Shown one piece after another: positions 11,701 to 23,700 of a stretch of 64,000 nucleotides of DNA. Where the stretch lies: the NCBI GenBank assembly GCA_013397845.1, contig VZTG01000482.1:2680537-2744536 (forward strand), in the 5' to 3' direction. Position 1 is the stretch's first letter, and each line of letters begins with the position of its first letter. The position numbers were made by a program, and so were the translations under genes. The notes under the pieces are model-generated. The model worked only from the letters and a program-made list of their open reading frames with translations, had not been told where the DNA came from and did not search any database. This stretch comes from Melanocharis versteri. Lineage: Eukaryota > Chordata > Aves > Passeriformes > Melanocharitidae.

Positions 11701-14700
11701 AAAGCCCCTTTGGCCTGTGAGCCTCCCAGCTGGATTCTGCCAGAATGCCAGGGGCTAAAAGTACTTGTGAGATTTTCCTAGGTTTGAAACACTGCTTTTG
11801 TCATTTCAGTAGCCCGAGTACAGGATGACTCCAGTGAGGAGAAGCTTTTAATACTGGAAGAAAGTGAGTGACTTGACTCTGGTAATCAATGGGGAGTTGT
11901 ATCCAAGAGAAATCTGTATTGCAGCTTAGTCTTTTGCTTTGTAAATCATTTCTCATATGCAGCTTAACCTTTGTGTCATCTATTCATTTTTCCTTTCAGT
12001 GATCAAGATGAGTTTCCTATAATCTTTTTAGATAATGTAGCTTTTGTATATCAGCATCCAGCATTCAGCTCAGTTCTGGTGAGCCAACTTGCCCTATTTT
12101 TTTTTTTAATTCCTTTGCATCTTCTGAAAAATTAAGTCACCTTCATTGGGTAAATATTTTAAGCCAGTTAAAACTACATCAAAGTCCTCAAAGGCAGGGT
12201 CCTGTTTGGACTTCAAAACCTTTTGCAGAATTACCCCGAGACACTAAAACAAAACTATGTTGTTGTTCCCCAGGAAATTTACTGTGGTTGTTGCCTTAGT
12301 TGGTCTTTGAACATCTTTCCAACTCTAGCCAAGACAGGCAAATTATCTTAAAGATTATAAATGCCTTGAAAATGGTTGGACAGAGGAGAAAAGGCCTTAC
12401 ATGCTCCCATACTGAGAAAAAGGTCAATATGACCAATTTCTCTGTGAGGGGGCAAAAACCCCCCTAAAAACCGTATAGGAGAGAGCCAGTGGAAATCAAG
12501 CTTCAGTAGGGTCACTGCTTACTAAACTACTCATGTGTTTGCCTCATTCAATTAATGTTAACAAAAGACTTCTCCCCCAAGCCCTATTTAGTTTAGAGTT
12601 AAAAGTCTGCTAAGGTAATGTATGCAGAGTGCTTTTAGGGTGCCTAAAAGGCATCCAAAAACACTGCTCAAATAGAAGCATTCCAGGTAATCTTACAAAG
12701 CTAGTAGTAAGTGTTTGATGTGCCATCAACATCAGAAAATGCAGAATTGTCCTATTGTAAGTAGGAGTTGAAATTTTTTTATCAAGAAGTTTCTTTGTGT
12801 TTATAATCTCCTAGTTTAAATGGGGTAGTTCAGAAGCACATAGGAGTAGAATTCAAACAAGGAAACTTAAGATGATGATAAAACTGTGGCTTAGTTGATC
12901 CAGAGCATCGTTAATCATTATTGGAGGCAATGCCAGGTCCAAGTCTTAGCACAGGGCACAAGTTACTGTTCTCATTTGATGGGTGAAACATTTTGTGTTT
13001 CTGGAGTGACTTGCATATTTGTAATGGCTGTGGTCAAGTAGATTACTTTTTAGCTTTTAATCTACAATAGGACGGTCCAGTTCTCTTGGTTTGACTTCGA
13101 GAATTGCATTCAGGGCCTGACTACTTCAAAAATATTTCAGGATTTGTAAGGATATATATCAAAGCAATTTGATTTTACTCCTTAAATTGGCTTCAGCAAG
13201 GGCTAAGTTGTCTTTTACATACATTTGGAAGTAGTTTTGCTTTATTTAAGTTAATGGAAATTGGTCTGTATTTTTCCTCAACTACATTAATTTTATCAGA
13301 CATCTTTTAAAGTGAGTTTTTTTCAGAGGGGCTGTTGATGCTGTGTTCTTTGGCTCTTGTGCTCACATGACATAGCTACACTGAAAACCAGGGGGATGGA
13401 ATGCGGGGGGCTGGTTCCAGGAGGTGCCTTGCAGCAGGCATCCTGCCACTCCTGGTGCTTCCAAGCCTGTTGGAATTTACTGCAATATGGGGAACTCTGG
13501 ACCTTTATTCTAAGAACACTTATATTCCACAAACAAGTTTTGTATCCTTGAGAATGCCATTAGAAATTTGGTTGCCTGCTTTGCCTTTGCTTCTTACCCA
13601 GCTTGGCTGGTCCTGTGTACTTGGGATTAGAGTAACCCATCTTACCTGCTTGTGTTTTGCAGTGCACTTCTCAAACAGCAGCAGCTTGTCAGAAATAGAT
13701 TGGTTTTCTAAACAGTTTATCAGATGAAACAGTGCTTCTCTGTGCCTGTCTTTATTGCCATCTTGAAATTTGTGCTGACTTCTGGTTTGTGCCAAGTAAA
13801 CTCTTTCCCTTGTCTCCAAGGGACAATGCTTCAAATAAAACAGCACGAGTTTTAAAAAAATTAAGGACAGAAATTTAATTTGATGAGTGAATTTCAGATT
13901 TACAGTCCAGTACGGGGTACTGGAATCACTGGTAAGGCAAATATTGAATCCATTGAAAGGCCATGTCAGCAGTTCCTTCTAGCTGACTCTTTCCTGAGCT
14001 GATGACTGTATTTTTTTCCTGTTTACAGCAGAATAAGCAAATATAAACAGGCTGCCTTCTTGAGAAGTGAAGCAAGATCAATTCTTCAGTTCTGTAATTG
14101 TATTGTGTTCTTCTAAATCTCTTAATCTCACACTTTTGAAGAACCCAATCTACTGCTTTATTCATCTGCAGCTCAGGGTTGTAGCAGTAAGCCAGCCATA
14201 AATAAGCACATGTAAAAGGTATCCTGGGATTTACAGGAGTATGGGATGGGAGGCAGTAGCCTGAAGCTTACCTGGTGTGCAGGAGGTGGTGTAATTGTTG
14301 AGACTGTGTACTTTGTCATGCTTCTGTGTATTACTGCAATCCAGGCAGTAAACCTGAGCTGCATCCAGCCCTGTGCTTGGCATTAAAGCTGATTTTTCTG
14401 ATGAAGATGGATTGTTCATTACGTAATTTCAGAAGCTATACATGAGGAATTGTCAGATGCAAGAAATGTTCTAGCAGTTCAACAGCTTTTAAAAGGGTTG
14501 TTTCATGTCTATATTTACCTTTAACAGATCTGGAGTTTTCAGAGGATGCATCTGGTGTGCTTGAAGGCAATAAGAAATCCACAAATAAACAAGGTGATAA
14601 ATCTAAGGAAAACACCAGGAAGATTTTTAGCGGGCCAAAGCGGGTGAGTAATAATGCTGAAACCAATAAAAAGTTCTCAGTTTACTAAACTCCTCAGTAT

Positions 14701-17700
14701 TGATGTTTCTTCTTATATATGCAACAGGGCTTTTGTCCCAGTTTATATCTGCACCTGAGATCATATGTTGGCCTTTAATATTATTTCTGGAAAAGTAAAA
14801 CATTTAAGTGCAAAATTTTTGTATTTATTACTGGAAGTTTCACTTTTCAGGTTCACATTTCTGCTATGGAGAACCAGACTTGTAGTATAGATGCATTCCC
14901 TGGAGATGATTTTTAAAGCAAAGCATCAGTAACTGCTGTGTATTTTACTTTGTGGTTTGTTGGTGTTTTGGGGAGGGATTCTTTGGGTCTCTTTTCTTTG
15001 CTCTCCCAAGAAATATCTATCATATTATAGGAATGCCCTTTTCTTAAAACTTCAAATTGGGCATTGGTGTAGTCTTTATAAGGGTAAGTGCCTTTATAGC
15101 ATTTGATATAGTGAGATTTTCTTTTAGTTGGAAAAAGAAGTAACCTCCAATCCCACCGCAGTCTTCCCCAGCTGTGTAATATTCAGTATGAATTTGCCCT
15201 TTCATAGCATGAGAAGAGCTTATTGATTTTCTTGATCTTACGCATTTATCTTACCTGTCATTAAGGGGTGCTCAGGATTTTGAGGCTTTTGAAAATGTGC
15301 ATACAGCAAAAATTGAGTTTAGCCACCAGGTGAAAGTTTGCAATAGGGGGATCCATGTAATCTCCATTAAATGAAGCTTTTATGACCCAAATGTCCAGGA
15401 TAGCCATTTCTGATGCTTGAGGCCTTTTCATGAGCTTTTTGCGTAACTCATTTGTGTTCCCTGGTGACAACAGTCCCTGTCTCACCATCATTGCAACCCA
15501 CAACTGCTCTAGTAGGAGGAGGAGGGGAATGAACTTTATTTCTGCCTTCCCTTTGAGTTCCATAGGTTTTGCAAGACCTGGCAGTTGCATGGTATTATAG
15601 AAACTGTCTCTTACATGTGTTCAGAACGTGCTTATCAGTCCAACAGTTCTAAGAAGTTTTTTAAATTATTTTTTCCTAAAGAATTCTAATAATTCCTCAT
15701 GAAGATAGCTAATTACTTGTGTTATATGGTAGTTTCACTTGAAGTAATTTTTCAAGGTGCCTTTTGTTTTTCAGTCTTCCAGAAGCAGAAGATTTATCTC
15801 CCCACTTGTGTTGATATATAATGATTTTTCATTTAAAAAAACAGATTAATGGGTGGAGAAAGGATGACAAATTTGGTTTGGCTCTCAAAACATGCAGGGC
15901 AATATTTCCGTGTGGGAGGATATGTGACCAGTAGGTCCTGTCAGTTGTTATGCCCTTTGAAAAAGAAGTGTCCCTTGTGTTGCTTTGACTTTGGACAGAA
16001 TGGGAAACTCCTCCCTCCAGAGTCTGAAGTCAGATGACTGAGGAGGGTGTTTTCCGAACTGAAATAGTATTTCTTGAAGATAAAAGTTCCTCAGCTTCTG
16101 CTGATTAAATAATCATTTTTTAAAATTCAGCTTCTTATCAATGAACGTGTTACAGTACACTGAGAAACAGAAGTACAGGAAGTGCAAATTTAACTGTAAC
16201 TTCTTCAGTTGTATTTTTTAACAGCATAAAACAGCTGTGGGTTTTCTGGTAAATACAGAATTTTTTTGAAATGTAGATATTTATATGCTGCAAATACTAT
16301 TCTGTAATTGCATTTCATGTGTTTCTTGTTTAATTTTTATTCTTTAAATCCCTGAGATTTTATGTGAAAATGGTTTTATCTAATTTTGAATGTATAGATC
16401 ATGAAATTACGGGGGCGCAGGAAAAAGCCTTACAGCAGTATCATACTATGTAAGAGAGAGTGGTTTCAACTCTAGAAAATTCTCAGTTGGGAATAAACTT
16501 AGTTCAGGTGGGAAAGTTGAGAACAAAACAGCTTTTTTGACCCTGTAGTGATATAATGGACCTAGAAGTAGATGTTGCTGTAATTGAGATTCAGATTTTA
16601 AACTTTAATGTTCTCTAATCATATGGCTGTTACATGGAGTTACTAAAAAAGCTTGTAAAGCTTGTTCTGATGGTAATTAGAGATGCTATAATTATCTTCC
16701 TAAAATACAGATATAGACTCTTAATCTTACTTGTATCTTAAGGGATTTTGCATTCTGGGAATGGGAAAAAAAAAAGAACTGAAAATATTAACCTGATCAT
16801 AATAACTAAATGATCTTAAATCAAAAATCTCTGGAACTTCTTCACTGTCTCAGTACTGTTTATTTTTTCCTGTAGGAACTAGCAGGTACAGTATTAAATG
16901 TTTTCTGTTAAGTGGTGATGTTCAGAGCTGTGACACTGCATCAGACTGAGCTGCCAAGTAAAAAGCTCTGTTACTCGGGAAGCAACAGGTGCTATCATTA
17001 CATTTCAGCAGATCCAGAAAGCTCAAGTATTTTTCCAGTTTGTATTCGGCAGATCTCTCACTCATGGTTGTGGTTTTGAAAACTTGACTGTTGTCTCCTA
17101 ATGCTAAAGTCCAGTTCTTGAAACGTTGGGTGTATGTACAATAAAATATTACCGACATCGTTGACTTAGTGAATAACAGTGTTTCTAAACACTGCTTTTA
17201 TTTACTGTAAGGACTGGAATCACTGCCTGGTTGCAGTAGCCACAGACATTATGGTAGGTGAATAAAGTCTCAACCAGAGCCATGCTTTTAAGTGAATTAA
17301 ACTTCTTTATCCTGAGCCTGAGATACAGGAGGAGTGTTGCATTCCATAGCAACATAGTTAAGTACTTACAGTACATAAATATTGGCATTACTTGAGTTGC
17401 AAATGATGGGTGTGAAGCATACATGAGTAACATCTGCAGAAGTCTGTTTGCAGCTGTTTACAATTTTAATTCAACTGGTTGGGTAACGCAGGCTCTAGCA
17501 TGTCAGTTTTGGAACTCTGGATACGCCCACCTGCTGGCCCCTTGAGCGTAGTTCCCCTTCTACAGATGAAACTAATTCTCCATTAGCAGGCAAACCCAAT
17601 AGAGTAGACAACAAATTTTTTGTTGCTATGGTCCAAATCTACTGGGACTAAAGACTTGAAAATCAGGAGCATAAAAATGATGTCCTGAGATTTCTTGCTC

Positions 17701-20700
17701 CTGCTGCTTTCACAACAGATTTTAGCTAGAGTCAGCAAATGAAGAGAAACAGTTTTTGTAGGAATACTCTGGAACAGTTTCCTGTGGTCTTATGCAAAAT
17801 ATCTGTCCCTAAATAGGAACCTGAAAAAAGCCACCTTAATAGTGTAAGATAAAGAGGGCTAGTCTTATCCCCAGACTTAACCTTTTGACCGATCAGCCCT
17901 AAAAATTAATGATTATACTTAGTGTTTTGTATCACTTCAGTGTTTGTGTTGTCCAGCATGTCACTAGGGACCACCAAGTCCTCTGAGCAGCACGTTTTCT
18001 GGGATGGCCCCTCTGTTCTTAAAATACGTAACAAGTGATCTGCAGCTCTGTGTTGATCCTGGTTCTGCCTGTGGCTGTAGGAAGCCAACCTAGACATGGT
18101 GAATACTGATTACCTTTGAATATTTCAAGGTAGAGAATTTAGATAGAGTTGCAAATCATAGTTAAAAGGTATGGGAGCTTTTCAGCTTGAGGGGCCGGGG
18201 AGGGGGGAAGAAACTATAATTTTACTGTTACTGCTCTTCAGGGCTGCTAAAGCACATGGGAAGACTTAGGGAGCATGCTGCTCCTCCTGCATGAAGGAGA
18301 CAGAGAAGATATAACAAAAAAAAACTCTCTCAAGTGGCACAACTGGAAGCAGACTCAGTCTTATGTTTTCTCAAAGTAGCATGAAATTTAAATTAGGTGA
18401 GTGCTTTATCAGGATTTTTTTTCCTATGCTTTAGAGTAGGTGAATTTTAGAAACAAGTCTTTTGGAATTAATTTCTTAGATGTTGATATCTTTCACACTG
18501 AGTATATTTCATGAAGCTTCCATGCAACTGTAAAATGCAATTTTAGCACCTATAAAATATGAAAATTTTCTTGAGGGTGTGAAATATGCATTTTATAATT
18601 GGTAAGATGAGGAAGAAAGTGCTCACTGCGCGGTCAGTCTACATTGACGATTCATGGACTACTGATCAAGCTCAAAACTAACCTGAAGGCTGATTCATTG
18701 CTTAATGACTTCTGACTCCAGTTAAAATGGGCATATTTCAATTAAATATTCACTTTTGCAATGAAAATTTACTATTTATAAATGATTTTAAGCTAGCTTA
18801 ATTTTTTTCTTACTCTCTTACATTGCTGTGCCTGGAGAAATGTCTTTGAATTCACTTGTTGAAATCCTAGCCCTAGAAAACCCATCTGGCTTGAGACTGT
18901 ACACATTCCCACATGTACCCAGTGAATGGGAATACATCTGTGGGCTTTTTCTTTTCCTCTTGTTGTGCACACATTGGTTTGTACAGGAAAAGGTATAGAA
19001 AAAACCCCTTTGCCACTAACTTGATGTTCATGGTGTTTCCTTTGGCCCATTCAAGGACCACATAGTTTCCTGTGTATGCTGGTTTTGGCTGGAATAGAGT
19101 TAATTTTCTTCAGAGGAGCTCTTGCAGGGCTGTTTTGGGTTTGTGCTGAGAACAGTATTGGTAGTACAAGGATGTTTTTGTTATTGCTGAGCGGCACTTA
19201 CACAGAGCCAAGGCCTTTCCTGCTCCTCATCCCACCCTGCCAGCCAGGGGACTGGGGGTGCACAAGGAGGCTTGGGGGGGACGGCTGGTCCCAATGACCT
19301 AAGGAATATTCCATGCCATATGACATTGTGCTCAGCAGTGTAAAAAGCTGGAGAAGATGGAAGGGGAGACACACCTTTGGAGTGATGGCCTTTGTCTTCC
19401 CAAGTAGCTGTCACTCATGATGGAGCCCTCCTTTCCTGGGAGTGGCTGAACAACTGCATGCCCATAAGAAGTGGTGAATGAATTCCTTGTTCTGTTTTGC
19501 TTGCATTCATGGCTTTTGCTTTCCCTGTGTAACTGTCTTTATCTCAACCCTTGTGTTTTCTCACTTCTACCCTTTGGATTCTCTCCCCCATCCCACTGTG
19601 GGTGAGTAAGCGAGGAGCTGGGTGCAGCTTAGTTGCCAGCTGGGGTTAAATCACAGCAGTCCTTTCTGGCAGCCAATGTGAGGCTCAACAAGTTTGAGAT
19701 AGTGACAGATTTGATTGGGATGTGCTACATCAAACTGATAGCTGTTAGTGCAGTTAAGCTGTTAATTGACAGGTGTCTGCCTGCCATGGGGCCCCCTTGC
19801 CGTACGGTATGGAGTGGCCTGGTGCTTGTTAGTGGCTGCTTTTGGCTTTCGCTGCTTGCAGTGCCTGGGAACATTTTGGTATCAGTGCTTTTAACAGTGG
19901 CATTGCCTGAGAGTTCCTCCACTAGTGTGGACTGCATCTGCTAGGAAAAGCTGAGATCTTCTTGCATTATGCATCAAAAAACAACAACCAAAAAACCCAG
20001 TCCCAGACCCAACAAAGCCCCATCTACTGTAAGGACTGGTTTTACCTGAAACAGGCAAAAAATACTTACAGAAGCACGTGGTTATGCTACTTTTGCTCTC
20101 CCTTTGCTCGACCAGCTCACTCCTGTTTCCTTGTGCCTTCGTTTTCTCAGCATTGTGTATTACTATGAAAATAACTCACTAAAAAGGAAACATTTAGCAT
20201 AAATTTTAGTCCAGTTCACTGGGAGACTCTAAACTATTGTATCTACTCAGTTGAAGGGACCCAAGAAGAGAGATTAAGTCATCTTAACCTGGTTAAGTCA
20301 ACATTGCAACTGAGAAATGCTCACTAAACACAGCGGCGTTAGCAGGATTACGTGCAGCACTTTGATCAAGTGACATTAGTACAGTTAGTCATGACAGTAG
20401 TGTTGAATACATGAATGAAAGCATTGCTGAATTCAGACGTGGCTTAGCCAACAGACTGCTGCTGAACTTTGTATCCAAGAGAAAAACTTGAGCCACTCAT
20501 AACCCTGTCACTATTGCTTTTCACGTTCTAGTCAAGTTTTAAGAATAACTTCTGTACCCAACAAAGTACAGAAATGTGTGCGAGATTTCCAAGTGTGGTC
20601 TTCGGACAGGTAAGTTGGAAAGACATGTTAAATCAATACTGTGTAAAGAGCACTTATTTCCAGTTGCCAAGTACTGAAGCAGGAAGAAATTTTTTTCTTC

Positions 20701-23700
20701 TGTGTGACTTCAGTCTGATCTGCAACTAATCCTTAGTTCATTATTTAAATGCATCTTTCTTGTCCTATAGGCAGGGTTTTTTTCCATGAGGAGGTCGATT
20801 TCCTCTTGGAAAATAATGTACTCCTGTTTTAGGTTTAGGCACTGTCAGAAGCTGCCAGTACCTGAAAATAAAACTTACGTGTGAGTCTTTGCTTCTAATA
20901 GGATTTGTTGTAATACACGTTTTAAGGATATAAGAGATATTTTACAGGTTGGTGAGAGCTTTCTCCACTGATGTTTCATGCTGACTGGGAGGAGCTATAA
21001 ATACCAGTTTGAAACAAATGCTGGGTCTGAGTAAACTAGAAGTTCAAGATGAAATGCTTATACCTGGTCTTTGAAAGTATTTTGAAATTGGAGAAGTACG
21101 AACCCGTGCCCGCTCTGGGCTGGCTGAGTAATCTTAGGGCTAATGTGACAATGACGTGTGTGTGGGAGGGGACAGAAACTAGGCTGCACTGTGGTCTGTA
21201 GTTTTCCACTTAGCCTGTGTTATACTTTACAGTAGATGTTTATCAAAGGCATCCTGCGAGTAACGTTTCTTTTTGCTGGCCTGCAAACGAATCAGCATTT
21301 CTCCGAATTAGATTTTTAAAGATTTTTCTTTGTTCTTTCATTTTTAAATTTTAGGGTATGTGAACATTAGTCTATCTTAAGCGTACAAATCTATGTGATT
21401 TTGCTTAATTACTTTTCCATAGCTTATTTTAAATAAGTAGTCCTGAAAAAGCAGCGGTAGAATCATAATTCAAAAGTTTTGCTGTATCACTCATAGCCCT
21501 TTCTATACATACAATGGTAGGATCAGAGTAGACTGGCCAGGGCTCATTTTAAAAAGAGCTGCTTTTCTTCATCTTGCATAACCTTTAGCTGAAGAGTGTC
21601 CTGCCCTAAGGATGAACAGTTAAAGCATTTTTTTCAGTGATATTAAACTGATAACTATGTACATTGTGCTGCTCTTTGCATCCTAATTTAGAAAATCAAA
21701 ATTGCTTGTTTTTAAGAGGGGAGATTCTTAATTGGCATAAGCTGTTTTGACTCCATTGAGGAGTCAAGCTGAATTTGGGCGATTGGAATATTCTGTGACA
21801 TCTCAGTTCAGTGCTAAGCCCAGTCTGTCTGTCAGCGGGCTGACAAAGGGTGCTGGGCAGAGGTGACAACCTGTGACTGCCTGTTGCTTCTGCAGTGCAT
21901 TCCTTTCATTTGCTGGTTGGTGCTTCTGGCAGAGTGGCTGCCCAGTCCTGAACTGAATTGGTTTTTGTGGGGATTTTTTTGTCCAAATACGTTTTGTTGG
22001 AATGATAAACAAGGGATGAGCTGTTCTAAGTCCCAGCCAGTTATAATCAGCTTGTCTATTGTAAGCAATTTTTATATTGCTGTAATAAAAAGAGATTTTA
22101 AAAAAAGATAAAATATGATAAAAAGTGAGAATAAATCTGCTAAATAGCTGATTTGTTAGAAACCAAAGCCTCATATTGATACTATTATTTTACTTAACAT
22201 TTGCAAAACCAAATTCTTCTATAGGCATATTTATTTAATACTGGCTTCCAAATGCTTGCTATTTAGGGACTTTTTTAATTATTATTAATGTAAATAGACC
22301 AAAACCAATTCTTAATGTGGAAGCTAGTAAGCAGGATACGAGTCAGGACTGGCAGGTTTTTAGATTAGTCACCTAAATTGAGGAGTGAGGTAGCTGCTGT
22401 AATTTTACTGAATTCAATTGGGATTTAGCACCTCAAAGCCATCTTGGAGTGAAAGCAAATGCTCGGAGTTGGTCTTCTCACTTCAAGATAATCATTTGAT
22501 GCTGATCAAAATTATTTTCTTCCCACTCCTTCATATTAAACTGTGGTGAAGAGTGTGTTCTGGTAGATGCCAAGCTGGGATCCTTTCACCTGGTAAAACT
22601 GCTTCCTCGAGTGTCCTCCACACACAGCTGTTGGGTAGAACTGTGGTAGCAACATTCTTGGAAATGCCTGTTTTCTGGGTGGTGGCAACAGAGATGTTAG
22701 CAGCTTTGTCTGAGAAGGGTAGGGATGCAAAGTGAACATAACAGGCTACGTCCTCATAGAGGCAAGAGGAGCAAAAGAAAAATAAGCATGGAAATCCTGC
22801 TCTCCCTGTGCGTTCTTAGGGTTTTCAGGAAGTAGAAAAATCAAGTCGAATGGAAAATGTTTAATGTCACGATGGAAACAGGGCATTTTATATTTCCAGT
22901 TCTACTGGTATTAGCTCTAAGGCAAGAAGCAAACATGCATTAAAGTATTTTTGAAACTAGATTCTCTCTTGCATCCTCACATTCCCTGCAAGAAAACTCA
23001 TGCACGCATCAGTTTTGTAGTTCCAGTAATTAACTTAATGTTTTAGTACTTTGGCAATGCAGGATAGCTGTGTAGGATAAATGTTACATTGCACAAGGTC
23101 TCAGTCATGTAGGGAGTTCTAAAATGGGAAAAATGCTCAAAGGGATTAAAATATACCGGTTTCATTTGCCAGTGGGAGCTTAATTTATATGCAGATGAAT
23201 ATGCAAAATTGTCTTCACAGCTCCTGTGTACTGTATGAGCATGGCTGGTTCACTCAGCTCCGTCTGTGACTCGATGTGCATTCGATAATTGCACGATGTG
23301 ACATGAGCACGTCTTGAGGGGGAAATCGGTGGTGTTGAGGGCCCAGTGTCCTTGTTAGACACATTTCAAAGTTTTTACTTGAATTAGCTTTATTTTGACC
23401 TGATGTAGGCAGTGCCTAGTGGGTAAGAGGTGGCATGGGGTAGGTGCTCTCTGGAGGTGCATCTGAAGTTTGGTCACGTTGGGAAGCGATCAGGTCAGCG
23501 ACCTCAGGCTCAGTGGTGCAAACCCCAGTGCTGTAACTGAGGACATCTGGGAGATATATTTGGACAATATTTTATACTGATCCAAATGGGAACATTTCTG
23601 TGGGTGTACGCACACCCCAGCTGTATGACCTCTGGAATTTCATTGCAGTTATGATTTTGTAAGGCTTTCTTGTTAGTAGATTGATACACTTCAGGTAGAT

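Noticed and set aside
18191..18207. G-rich run (GGGG, GGGG, GGGGGG) considered as a G-quadruplex; similar at 23711-23728.
   Set aside because: Only three separate G tracts are present in each, so neither meets the usual four-tract requirement.
19633..19944. 103-codon open frame downstream of the LTR.
   Set aside because: It overlaps the LTR end and leader of the ERV relic and shows no gag, protease or polymerase motif.
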